Shown: one piece after another, positions 25,175-32,680 of the stretch
Layout: every line of letters starts with the position of its first letter
Position numbering within the stretch: the first letter of the stretch is position 1
NCBI GenBank assembly: GCA_934446475.1
Contig: CAKSEH010000003.1
Location: 1 to 64,000 of the forward strand
Origin: an uncultured Eubacteriales bacterium
Lineage (GTDB): Bacteria > Bacillota > Clostridia > Oscillospirales > Acutalibacteraceae
DNA: 64,000 nt
Direction of reading: 5' to 3'
The notes under the pieces: generated by a model
What the model was told of the DNA's origin: nothing
Database searches by the model: none
The model's input: only the letters and a program-made list of their open reading frames with translations
Translations under genes and position numbers: made by a program

Positions 25175-26131
25175 TTAAGCTTTTTTTGCTTTTTTACCTT
25201 TTTTCGGTTCGAATTTTTCACGGTACTCTCTCCAGCAAACCCAAAGAGGTCCTGCAACAAACAGGGAAGAAATGCAGCCCGAAAGCATACCGAATGCCAT
25301 AGGAATTGCAAATGTACGAAGAGAAGTAAGCCCGAACATCTCAGAAACAACTATAATCGTAAGAACCGCAAGGATAGTCGTCGTTGTAGTTATAATGTTT
25401 CGTGTAAGAACTCTGCTTACACTCCTATCCATATTTTCGCCTATCTTAAGCTGCGGATAATACTTTTTGTTTTCACGCACTCTGTCGTAAATTACGATAG
25501 TGTCGTTAAGTGAATATCCGAGCAAGGTGAGCACAACCGCCATATAGTTTGAATCTATCTGCAGACGGAATATAACGCAGGTGAAGAAACTTACAAGCAG
25601 GTCAAGTATAAGTGCGCAGAGTGCCGTGAGTGCTGCCGAAACGCCGCCTATTTTTCTGAATCTTATACCGACATATATTACAACGAATATTGCCGTAAGC
25701 GCAACCGCTACAAGACTTTTTGCGAAGAAGTTACCTGCAACCGAAGGATTTACCGAGTTTGAATCGTAAACCTCAAATTTGTTATCGGTGAACTTTTCGG
25801 TAAGCGCAGTCTCAACAGCCGCCTGTTTTTCGGCTGATACCGATTCTTTACCCACAACAGTAACCGTGAAAGTCTGTGTATCGCCGGCAAAGGATTTGCT
25901 CTTGCTTACGGTAAAGTCATTTTTAATAACGCCTTTTACGGTGCTTTCAAAGTCCTTTTCGGAAACATCGCCCGTGTATGAATATGTGATTCTCGTACCG
26001 CCGCTGAAGTTAATATCAAGCTTAAGACCGAATAAAATCGTAAACAAAATACCTACGGCAATAACGGCAGCATAAGCGATAAGGCTTATTTTAAAGGCTT
26101 TTTTGGTGTTTAATATTTTATTTTCAGCCAT
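25175..26131 (-). CDS. secF: Protein translocase subunit SecF
   Basis: A 318-residue six-helix membrane protein of the RND superfamily. FGLKLDINFSGGTRITYSYTG marks the first periplasmic-domain entry (the D-F-S-G-G-T block), and GYSLNDTIVIYDRVREN is the conserved helix 4-5 motif with the proton-relay Asp. It works with SecD to drive late steps of Sec-dependent export using the proton motive force. The C-terminus is basic (KKGKKAKKA). Its ATG overlaps the end of secD by eight bases, with GGAGG inside secD, so the two are coupled. Confidence 0.95.
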   Translation of the reverse strand: MAENKILNTKKAFKISLIAYAAVIAVGILFTILFGLKLDINFSGGTRITYSYTGDVSEKDFESTVKGVIKNDFTVSKSKSFAGDTQTFTVTVVGKESVSAEKQAAVETALTEKFTDNKFEVYDSNSVNPSVAGNFFAKSLVAVALTAIFVVIYVGIRFRKIGGVSAALTALCALILDLLVSFFTCVIFRLQIDSNYMAVVLTLLGYSLNDTIVIYDRVRENKKYYPQLKIGENMDRSVSRVLTRNIITTTTTILAVLTIIVVSEMFGLTSLRTFAIPMAFGMLSGCISSLFVAGPLWVCWREYREKFEPKKGKKAKKA

Positions 26132-27506
26132 TGTTCTTACCTCCGTAAAAAGCGGGCTTTCTCATACATTTAAGCTGAGACAGACTCTTAAGCATATACT
26201 TGGAAGCAAGAACGCCCATTATAAGATTGAATATAACGCCTACAAGCAGTGTATAACCGAACGAATATATGGAACCGGTTATCGATGAACCGAAGAGCGA
26301 CATTATAGGCGAGAAAATCTTTGCGAGCAAATTATCGGGAGAACCGAAAGCTCCCATAAGTACAATAGAAACTATAACTATGGTAACGTTACCGTCGATA
26401 ATAGCGCTCAATGAGTTCTTGTAGCCGGAATCAATAGCTCCGTCAATGGTCTTGCCTTTCTTAAATTCATCTTTGATTCGTTCAAATGCGATAACATTGG
26501 CATCAACACCGACGCCTATCGAAAGAATGATACCCGCAATACCCGGTATGGTAAGAGTAAAGCTGTCCGCCTTCGGGAAGTATCCCGAAATGCAGGCTAT
26601 CGAACCTGCGAGCTGACCGAGAAGGGCAATTGCGGAAACAACGCCGCATACCCTGTATCTTATTATCATAAGCAGACACACAACTCCGAAAGCCACAGCA
26701 CCTGCAATAACCATTACTTTAAGTGCGTCCGAACCCAAAGTCGGCGATATGATCTGAAGCTTGCTGTCGTCAACCGTGAGAGCAAAGGGAAGAGAACCTG
26801 CTTTTATTTTCTTTGCAAGAAGAGAAGCGGATTCCTGAGTGAAGTTTCCGTAAATTATAGCGTTTCCTTCGGTAATTGCTTTCGAACAACTTGCTGTTGA
26901 TATATTTTCATCATCCATATAAATGGAAATGTTTGTGCCGTTTGCGGCAGCCTGAGCGGTTGCCTTTCCGAATGCCGAAGCGCCCTCGGCGTTAAGAGAA
27001 AGGGAAACAACATATCCGTGTTCCTGTTCATACTGTGCACTGGCATCTGTGACTACATCGCCCGTCATAAACGGTTCGCCCGAATTTGTATCTCCGCTGT
27101 AGAACTTAAGCTGCGCCGATGCGCTCAGCTCTTCTATAGCGCTCTGAGGGTCAAATTCGCCGTTTCCCGAGGTTTTCGGAAAACGCACTATAACCTGATG
27201 ATGCGAACTGTCTGTGTAAACCTCATAATCGGTGATGTTTAAATTTGTAAGCCTTGTTTCTATAATAGTTTTTGCGGCCTGCATATCGCTGTCCGTTATC
27301 TCAAGACCTTCTTTGTCTGGTGAGAAAACGGCTTCAACGCCGCCGCTTATATCAATACCCCAGCGTATATCGCCGGCGCCCTTGATATAAACCTTTTTTG
27401 TGTCGCCGTAGTAATCGTGAATTCCGATGAAAGCAGTAACGGTAAGCGTTACTATAAGCACCAGAATAACGAAGAACACCGGCTTGCCTGTTCTTTTGGA
27501 CTTCAT
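26124..27506 (-). CDS. secD: Protein translocase subunit SecD
   Basis: This 460-residue protein has an N-terminal helix (about 9-28), the family motif WGIDISGGVEAVFSPD, a large extracytoplasmic domain and a C-terminal bundle of five helices with GIAGIILSIGVGVDANVIAFERIKDE (conserved DAN motif). With SecF it forms the SecDF export accessory pump. It is shorter than the E. coli protein because the periplasmic head is reduced, as is usual in Bacillota. GGAGG precedes the ATG. The promoter at 27585-27557 serves the pair. yajC is not adjacent. Confidence 0.95.
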   Translation of the reverse strand: MKSKRTGKPVFFVILVLIVTLTVTAFIGIHDYYGDTKKVYIKGAGDIRWGIDISGGVEAVFSPDKEGLEITDSDMQAAKTIIETRLTNLNITDYEVYTDSSHHQVIVRFPKTSGNGEFDPQSAIEELSASAQLKFYSGDTNSGEPFMTGDVVTDASAQYEQEHGYVVSLSLNAEGASAFGKATAQAAANGTNISIYMDDENISTASCSKAITEGNAIIYGNFTQESASLLAKKIKAGSLPFALTVDDSKLQIISPTLGSDALKVMVIAGAVAFGVVCLLMIIRYRVCGVVSAIALLGQLAGSIACISGYFPKADSFTLTIPGIAGIILSIGVGVDANVIAFERIKDEFKKGKTIDGAIDSGYKNSLSAIIDGNVTIVIVSIVLMGAFGSPDNLLAKIFSPIMSLFGSSITGSIYSFGYTLLVGVIFNLIMGVLASKYMLKSLSQLKCMRKPAFYGGKNNG

Positions 27507-27556
27507 TGGCTGATCCTCCGATTCTTGTGTACCTTTAAAACGGTACTTTCCAAATA

Positions 27557-27585
27557 ATTATACATAAAAACACAGATAAAGTCAA
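27557..27585 (-). promoter_or_regulatory. Promoter of secDF
   Basis: On the minus strand TTGACT (27585-27580), 17 bases, TATAAT (27562-27557), about 45 bases ahead of the predicted secD leader end. Confidence 0.75.
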
Positions 27586-27600
27586 TCTGTTTAGTACAAT

Positions 27601-28881
27601 TTATATATCATTTCCGCATAATTTTTCAAGCGCTGCATATTTAACGGCAACGCAAAGAACTTTTGCGGCTTTTTTTATTTCCTCGGCGGACGGGTAAGAC
27701 GGGGCAATTCTGAGGTTTGAATCGTGCGGATCTTTACCGTAAGGATAAGCGGCGCCTGCAGGCGTTAAGATGAGTCCCGCATTTGCGCAAAGCTGTTCTA
27801 CACGTTTTGCGCAGCCGTCCGTAACATAAAGGCTTATAAAATATCCGCCTTTCGGTTTGCTCCAATGCGCAATTCCCGTTCCGGCAACGCTGCTTTCAAG
27901 CTCGCCTAAAACGCTTTCAAACTTGGGTCTTATAATATCTGCGTGCTTTTTCATATGCTTTTTAAGCGACTCAACATCTTTGAACATTCTTGCGTGCCTT
28001 AACTGGTTGAGTTTATCCGGACCTATGGTCTGATATTTCATTCTTCCCTTTAAAAGGGCTATATTATTGTGGCTTGCACCTATCGCCGAGACGCCTGCTC
28101 CGGGGAAGGTCACCTTTGAGGTTGAGGCAAATATAAGAGGCAGATCGGGGTTGCCTGCCTTAACACATTCATCGTAAATGTTCAAAAGGCTGTCGCCCTC
28201 ATCGTAAAGGTCGTGTATTACATAGGCATTGTCCCACATAATTCTGAAATCCTTTGCCGCCGGTTTAAGACGGGCAAATCTGCGCACGACCTCGTCACTG
28301 TACGTAATTCCTTCGGGATTTGAATATTTCGGGACACACCAGATACCCTTTACTTTTTCATCCTTTATAAGCTCTTCGACCTTATCCATATCCGGACCGT
28401 TTTCGTCCATCTCAACGGGGATAAGCTCAAAACCGAAATACTCGGTTATTGCAAAATGCCTGTCATAACCGGGCACGGGGCATAAAAATTTAAGCCCGTC
28501 CTGTCTTGCCCAGGGTTCACCGCCCATACCGTGTGTCATAGCCTGAGCTATTGTATCGAACATAAGATTAAGTGAGGAGTTGCCCCCTACTATTATCTGT
28601 TCGGGCGAAAGACCCAAAATTTCTCCGAAGAGCTGTTTTAACTCCCTTAAACCGTCAAGCCCGCCGTAATTCCGGCAATCGATACCGTCAATATTCTTGA
28701 ATCCCGTGTGATTTCCCACAAGGTCAAACATTTTCTCGCTCAGATCCATATTGGCGGCGCTCGGCTTGCCTCTTGACATATCAAGAGAAAGATGCATTCC
28801 GCAAATGCTTTCATATTCTTTCTTTATCGCAGAGAATTCTTCTGTGAGTTCCTCGGGCGACATTTTAAGATAATCGGACAT
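27601..28881 (-). CDS. Aspartate aminotransferase-like PLP enzyme (subclass Ig type)
   Basis: A 426-residue fold-type I aminotransferase of the Asp_aminotransf (PF12897-like) group rather than AspC/AspB. Characteristic stretches are LSLDMSRGKPSAANMDLS, DCRNYGGLDGLRELK, IIVGGNSSLNLMFDT, CVPKYSNPEGITYSD, IMWDNAYVIHDL and the PLP-lysine block FASTSKVTFPGAGVS. It probably interconverts aspartate and oxaloacetate or a similar pair; the exact substrate is not certain. AGAGG precedes the ATG. A MITE (M2) lies only 35 bases upstream, so the native promoter may have been displaced. Confidence 0.88.
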   Translation of the reverse strand: MSDYLKMSPEELTEEFSAIKKEYESICGMHLSLDMSRGKPSAANMDLSEKMFDLVGNHTGFKNIDGIDCRNYGGLDGLRELKQLFGEILGLSPEQIIVGGNSSLNLMFDTIAQAMTHGMGGEPWARQDGLKFLCPVPGYDRHFAITEYFGFELIPVEMDENGPDMDKVEELIKDEKVKGIWCVPKYSNPEGITYSDEVVRRFARLKPAAKDFRIMWDNAYVIHDLYDEGDSLLNIYDECVKAGNPDLPLIFASTSKVTFPGAGVSAIGASHNNIALLKGRMKYQTIGPDKLNQLRHARMFKDVESLKKHMKKHADIIRPKFESVLGELESSVAGTGIAHWSKPKGGYFISLYVTDGCAKRVEQLCANAGLILTPAGAAYPYGKDPHDSNLRIAPSYPSAEEIKKAAKVLCVAVKYAALEKLCGNDI

Positions 28882-28915
28882 AGAGTTTACCTCTTTCTTA
28901 AGTTAAATAACCTTA

Positions 28916-29186
28916 GACAATTCAATCAAAATACAATGATTTTTTCGGAAGAACAGCACAGTTATCGGCTTTGTTCCCCTCCGCTCATAATACGAAAGTA
29001 TTATTCGGTCGGGCGCCTTGCCGCTAAAAGTGCTGTTTCTTAGAAAAATCTTCGACCGAAAACGAGAGAATTTTTTCGACTTTTGATACCGAGAAACGCA
29101 GGAATACCGCCGTATTTCAAGTGACGAAGCGATAAAAGCGGATAAATAATCCGTTTTCACAACCGTTGTACTTTGATTGGATTGTC
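28916..29186. mobile_element. MITE copy M2
   Basis: A 271-bp relative of M1. The ends GACAATTCAATCAAAATAC... and its inverse match at 19 of 22 positions, and TA flanks both sides (28914-28915 and 29187-29188). Shared inner landmarks with M1 include the CCCTCCGCTCA and GGTCGGGCGCC segments and GAGAAACGCAGGAATAC. No transposase is encoded. It is more diverged at its ends than M1 and so probably older. Confidence 0.82.
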
Positions 29187-29244
29187 TATCATTATACACT
29201 ATTTTGTATTATCTTTCAAGATTGCAAATTAAACTTTACAACAA

Positions 29245-29279
29245 ATAAGGCAGTCTTATACAAAATAAGGCTGCCTTAT
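29245..29279 (-). terminator. Terminator of the phosphoesterase gene
   Basis: ATAAGGCAGTCTTA pairs with TAAGGCTGCCTTAT around a seven-base loop, 57 bases past the stop at 29336; the flanks are T-rich on the minus strand. Confidence 0.6.
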
Positions 29280-29335
29280 GATGAAGTGCCGTAATGAAGT
29301 TTAATTTTTAAACCGTTACAAAGCTGCAGAGCGCC

Positions 29336-30478
29336 TTAAAATGAAAACACACGGTCTTCCCCGGCACCTACCCTCGTAAGCGTAAGAGTGCGCTCTTTTC
29401 TGTTTATTGTCCCTATATCGAAAAGTATTTCGTTTTTTGTTCCGTCAAAACGCATAAGCGGGTTTCCGCCGTTTACATACATTACCGAGTTCATAGTCGA
29501 TATGTATTGTATATTATCGACTTTTCTGCTTTCGTCAGAGTGAATATGTCCGGTTATAACCGCAATAATATCACAACTCTTATAATTTGAGAAATCAGCT
29601 GTTATTCGTTTTTTAAATCTTCCTTCGCCGTGTTCAAAATCAATATTCTGCTTTAAGCTCCTTGCTTTGAGAATATCGTGGATAACGGATATCCGACTGA
29701 GATTTTCACCGAGATCCCGGTTCAATACTATAGGCGGAACATGCTGAAAAATCACAACGCCCCAGCCGGTTTCATTAAAGTTGAGTGCATCATTTATAAG
29801 CCAATCAAGCTGATCCTTTGAGTAATCATAGAATCCCTGACCCGAATAAAGCAGCGAACCGTTTTCGTCATATTCATACGGTATATCAATTGAGTCAAGG
29901 AAAATATATCTTACCTTTGCCGACCTGTTATCCGTATAGTAATAAAGCCCCTTGTTTTTTTCATTGAAAACAGCACCGTTTTCATACAGGTGATTAAAAA
30001 ACAGTGTGTATCTTTCTTCTGGTGTGAGATGATTTTCGGCTTTTTCCGATTTTATGCAGGCTATATCCCAGATACTGTTATCGTCGTGATTTCCGTTGAC
30101 CGGCATATATCTGATTCCGTTAAGTTCCGCTCTGAATTCACGAAGACAATCACTTACATATTTTTTTGTTCCGTTAGTAAAAAGGTCGCCGCCGATAACC
30201 AAAAAATCGCTTTGCGCCCTTTGCGATATCATTTTATATGCATTAAGAGTCCGGCGCAGTCTTATCAAATGCGTGTATTTGAATTTTGTCGCATAATGAG
30301 GATCTGTCATAAATCCAAAGGTTGCAGTATTATAGCCCTGAATTTTTTGAACAGCTTCAACAGTTTCTTCCACTTCTGCCCGTATATAATCCGGATAAGT
30401 ATCATTGCTTGTTATTTCGGGCTCAAGATATCCTTCATAGTCCAATCCGTGGGAAATATATCCTTCTATTGTCTTCAT
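29336..30478 (-). CDS. Calcineurin-like metallophosphoesterase
   Basis: The 380-residue protein has all metal-ligand motifs of the family in order: FMTDPHYA (D-x-H), VIGGDLFTNG (G-D), MPVNGNHDD (G-N-H-D/E), VVIFQHVP (H) and VITGHIHSDE (G-H-x-H). No signal peptide or membrane segment is visible, so it is probably cytoplasmic. The substrate is unknown; relatives act on nucleotides, sugars or phosphodiesters. GGAGG precedes the ATG. Repeat copy C lies directly upstream, between it and the Nudix gene, so whether the two are one transcript is unclear. Confidence 0.88.
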   Translation of the reverse strand: MKTIEGYISHGLDYEGYLEPEITSNDTYPDYIRAEVEETVEAVQKIQGYNTATFGFMTDPHYATKFKYTHLIRLRRTLNAYKMISQRAQSDFLVIGGDLFTNGTKKYVSDCLREFRAELNGIRYMPVNGNHDDNSIWDIACIKSEKAENHLTPEERYTLFFNHLYENGAVFNEKNKGLYYYTDNRSAKVRYIFLDSIDIPYEYDENGSLLYSGQGFYDYSKDQLDWLINDALNFNETGWGVVIFQHVPPIVLNRDLGENLSRISVIHDILKARSLKQNIDFEHGEGRFKKRITADFSNYKSCDIIAVITGHIHSDESRKVDNIQYISTMNSVMYVNGGNPLMRFDGTKNEILFDIGTINRKERTLTLTRVGAGEDRVFSF

Positions 30479-30501
30479 AAATAATACCTCCGAACAACTT
30501 T

Positions 30502-30608
30502 TATAACCTAATGCAGATGTTATCTACCACTTAAAGTGGGTTCCGTTTCAGTCCTTGACGCAGGAGTGTAATCTTCTGCATCAAAGCAGATCGGAGCTCC
30601 GATTTAAG
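30502..30608 (-). repeat. Palindromic repeat family R, copy C
   Basis: On the minus strand it starts with TTAAATCGGAGCTCCGATC and ends CATCTGCATTAGGTTATA. Stem 1 is TTGATGCAG/CTGCGTCAA around GATTACACT, followed by GGACTGAAAC and stem 2 CCACTT/AAGTGG. Stem bases differ from copies A and D but still pair. It lies between the Nudix and phosphoesterase genes, which both read leftward. Confidence 0.8.
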
Positions 30609-30616
30609 TCATTTTA

Positions 30617-31168
30617 TCAGTTGAGTTTTCCACTGTCAAGCAAAACTTTTAATTTTAAGACAGCGGTCTGTGTTTTTGCGTCCTTTACGGTGCCGTCCAT
30701 TATCATTTCGACAGCTTTTTCAAAAGGCACTTTTTCGGCAGTGATAAATTCGTCGTCATCAGGATCGGTATCCCCGAAGGAAAGCCCCGTTGCCGCAAAC
30801 ATCCAGATTATTTCGCCGCAGTATCCGGGCGAAGGGTAAAGCTCGCCGAGAGGAATAAAATTCTCGGCAACGGCTCCCGTTTCCTCTTTAAGTTCCCGTT
30901 TTCCGCAGGAGAGGGGATCCTCGTCCTTACTGTCACGCTTGCCGGCGGGTATTTCGTAGATAACTTCGCCGTAAGGATATCTGAACTGCTTTACCATAAG
31001 GATATTTTTTTCATCGTCTAAAGCAACAACGCATACTCCGCCGTTGTGCTCTACAATTTCCCGTTTTGCTTCTCTGCCGTCCGGCAGGAGGGCGTTATCG
31101 ACTCTGAGCGATATTATTTTACCTCTGTATTTGTACTCATAAGAAATTTGTCTTTCAGTCATATTCAT
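30617..31168 (-). CDS. Nudix hydrolase, ADP-ribose pyrophosphatase type
   Basis: A 183-residue protein with a Nudix box around residues 78-103 (GKRDSKDEDPLSCGKRELKE, then ETGA). The catalytic REL-x-EE core is intact; the first spacing is one residue longer than the textbook consensus, which is seen in this subgroup. LYPSPGYCGEIIWMF after the box is typical of ADP-ribose pyrophosphatases (NudF), which cleave ADP-ribose to AMP and ribose 5-phosphate. The start is the ATG at 31168 with AAGGTG ten bases upstream; the frame stays open upstream only because it reads into repeat copy D. An ATG at 31162 is possible too. Confidence 0.88.
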   Translation of the reverse strand: MNMTERQISYEYKYRGKIISLRVDNALLPDGREAKREIVEHNGGVCVVALDDEKNILMVKQFRYPYGEVIYEIPAGKRDSKDEDPLSCGKRELKEETGAVAENFIPLGELYPSPGYCGEIIWMFAATGLSFGDTDPDDDEFITAEKVPFEKAVEMIMDGTVKDAKTQTAVLKLKVLLDSGKLN

Positions 31169-31197
31169 TAAAACATCACACCTTAAATATAAATTAA

Positions 31198-31336
31198 GTA
31201 TAACCCAAATGCAAATGTCTCCCGCCTTAAAAAGCGGGCTCCGTTTCAGTCCTTGACGCAAGAGTTTAACCCACTGCGTCAAACCCTGAGGAGATAATGC
31301 TCTTTTAGGCAAAGCAGAGCTTGCTACGATTTAAAA
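31198..31336 (-). repeat. Palindromic repeat family R, copy D
   Basis: On the minus strand it begins near TTTAAATCGTAGCAAGCTC and ends GACATTTGCATTTGGGTTAT. Stem 1 is TTGACGCAG/CTTGCGTCAA, linker GGACTGAAAC, stem 2 GCCCGC/GGCGGG. It occupies most of the gap between the divergent Nudix and M14 genes. Confidence 0.8.
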
Positions 31337-31364
31337 GATTAAAAATTCGGAAAGGAAAAAGATT

Positions 31365-32270
31365 ATGGAGGGAAAATCGGTTTTCACATCGGAACTTTGT
31401 TATTTCGATGTCATAAAGGCAATATCCGAAATTTGCGCTGATAACAGCCTGTTTAATGAGTATAATATCGGTAAGAGCTGCGCCGGAAGAGACATAAAAG
31501 CGGTAAAGCTCGGAAATGCTGAGAATTATGCGTTGATAGGTGCTGCGACCCACGGCAGCGAGCATATCACCACAAATATACTCTTAAGCTTTATGGCAGA
31601 GCTTGCAAATGCCCTTAAAAACGACCTTCCGATATGCGGTTTTAACGCCGCAAAGGCACTGTATAAGAAAGGCGTTATATTTGTACCCAGAATAAACCCC
31701 GACGGCTGCGAGATAGCGATAAACGGGTTTAAAACAGGCGGTGTTTTCGGAGAAAATGCGGAGAAAATATCCCGTGGAGACTACAGACATTATAATGCAA
31801 ATTTAAGGGGCGTTGATATAAACCACAATTTCAAAGCCGGTTGGAACGAGCTTAAAAAGCTTGAAACTGACAGCGGAATATACGGTCCCTCTCCGACGAG
31901 ATACGGCGGCAGACATCCCGAAAGCGAACCCGAAACGGTCTGCCTGTGCGAACTTTGCAGAAACATAAGAATAAGGCAGCTGCTTTCCCTTCACACACAA
32001 GGCGAGGTAATATACTGGACCTATGGTAATAAAAAGCCTAAAAGAAGCGAAAGAATGGCTCAGATAATGGCAAGCTCTTCGGGGTATGCTCTCGATGTTC
32101 CTACGGGTCTTGCCGTGGGCGGCGGATTCAAGGATTGGTTTATAGACGAGTTTGACCGTCCCGGTTTCACCGCCGAGCTCGGTATGGGAGAAAATCCTCT
32201 GCCTATAAATTCTGCCGAGGAAATATATAAAAGCGTTCGGGAAATGCTGATGCTTTTTTGCATAATGTGA
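31365..32270 (+). CDS. M14-family zinc carboxypeptidase
   Basis: A 301-residue M14 peptidase domain without signal peptide. The first zinc ligands are in ATHGSEH (H-x-x-E), the third is the His of LLSLHTQGEV, and the catalytic Glu lies in FTAELGMGENP near the C-terminus. INPDGCEIA and RGVDINHNF (substrate Asn/Arg region) are also conserved. Relatives in Bacillota cleave gamma-D-glutamyl-diaminopimelate bonds in muropeptides, so a role in recycling cell-wall peptides is plausible but not shown. AAAGG precedes the ATG. A promoter may lie within or next to repeat copy D. Confidence 0.87.
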   Translation: MEGKSVFTSELCYFDVIKAISEICADNSLFNEYNIGKSCAGRDIKAVKLGNAENYALIGAATHGSEHITTNILLSFMAELANALKNDLPICGFNAAKALYKKGVIFVPRINPDGCEIAINGFKTGGVFGENAEKISRGDYRHYNANLRGVDINHNFKAGWNELKKLETDSGIYGPSPTRYGGRHPESEPETVCLCELCRNIRIRQLLSLHTQGEVIYWTYGNKKPKRSERMAQIMASSSGYALDVPTGLAVGGGFKDWFIDEFDRPGFTAELGMGENPLPINSAEEIYKSVREMLMLFCIM

Positions 32271-32315
32271 TTTTACCACCGTCACGGAGATTTTTCAATG
32301 CCTATTACTTAAATG

Positions 32316-32344
32316 TTGACAAAAAAGTGATTTTAGAGTAGAAT
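32316..32344 (+). promoter_or_regulatory. Promoter of glmS
   Basis: TTGACA (32316-32321), 17 bases, TAGAAT (32339-32344). It starts the leader that contains the glmS ribozyme. Confidence 0.85.
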
Positions 32345-32410
32345 GTTAACAGAATGCAAAAATTCCGTTCGGTAAGTTGCCTTAAAAAAGAAAGGAAACC
32401 GTTTGATTTG

Positions 32411-32547
32411 TGTTTGAGCGCCGGGACCGTATGAGGCATAGCGGTTGACGAGGTCGGGGTTTATCGAAATATTCGGCGGATGCCCCGTGACGCTTTTGTG
32501 CGTCATTAAAAAACGCTTTAAAACCTGTAGGTAACCGCAGAACAAAG
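32411..32547 (+). ncRNA. glmS self-cleaving ribozyme-riboswitch
   Basis: The core matches the known glmS ribozyme: GAGCGCCGGGACCG at the cleavage site, then GTTGACGAGGTCGGGGTTTA, TCGGCGGATGCC, and the 3' pseudoknot part with CCTGTAGGTAACCGCAGAAC. Cleavage should fall between A32417 and G32418. Bound glucosamine 6-phosphate acts as cofactor, so high product triggers cleavage and decay of the glmS message. It lies directly upstream of glmS. Confidence 0.95.
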
Positions 32548-32613
32548 GGCGTTTGTAAAGCTATGCAATTAAAAATATACGGTGAAACGGCGGTAATTTA
32601 ATATAATTATTCG

Positions 32614-32640
32614 GCGTGCGTTTTCGTGCGCCTTTTTTAT
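32614..32640 (+). terminator. Hairpin with U-tract between ribozyme and glmS
   Basis: GGCGTGCG-TTTT-CGTGCGCC forms an 8-bp stem with two G-U pairs, followed by TTTTTTA. It may act as a partial terminator inside the glmS leader, adding a second control point. Confidence 0.5.
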
Positions 32641-32680
32641 CGCAAATTCCGCTGTTGCCGATGAAAGGTGAATACACATT

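Noticed and set aside
28903..29199. Open frame of 98 codons on the minus strand
   Set aside because: Covers MITE M2 from end to end, with no ribosome site; counted as part of the repeat.
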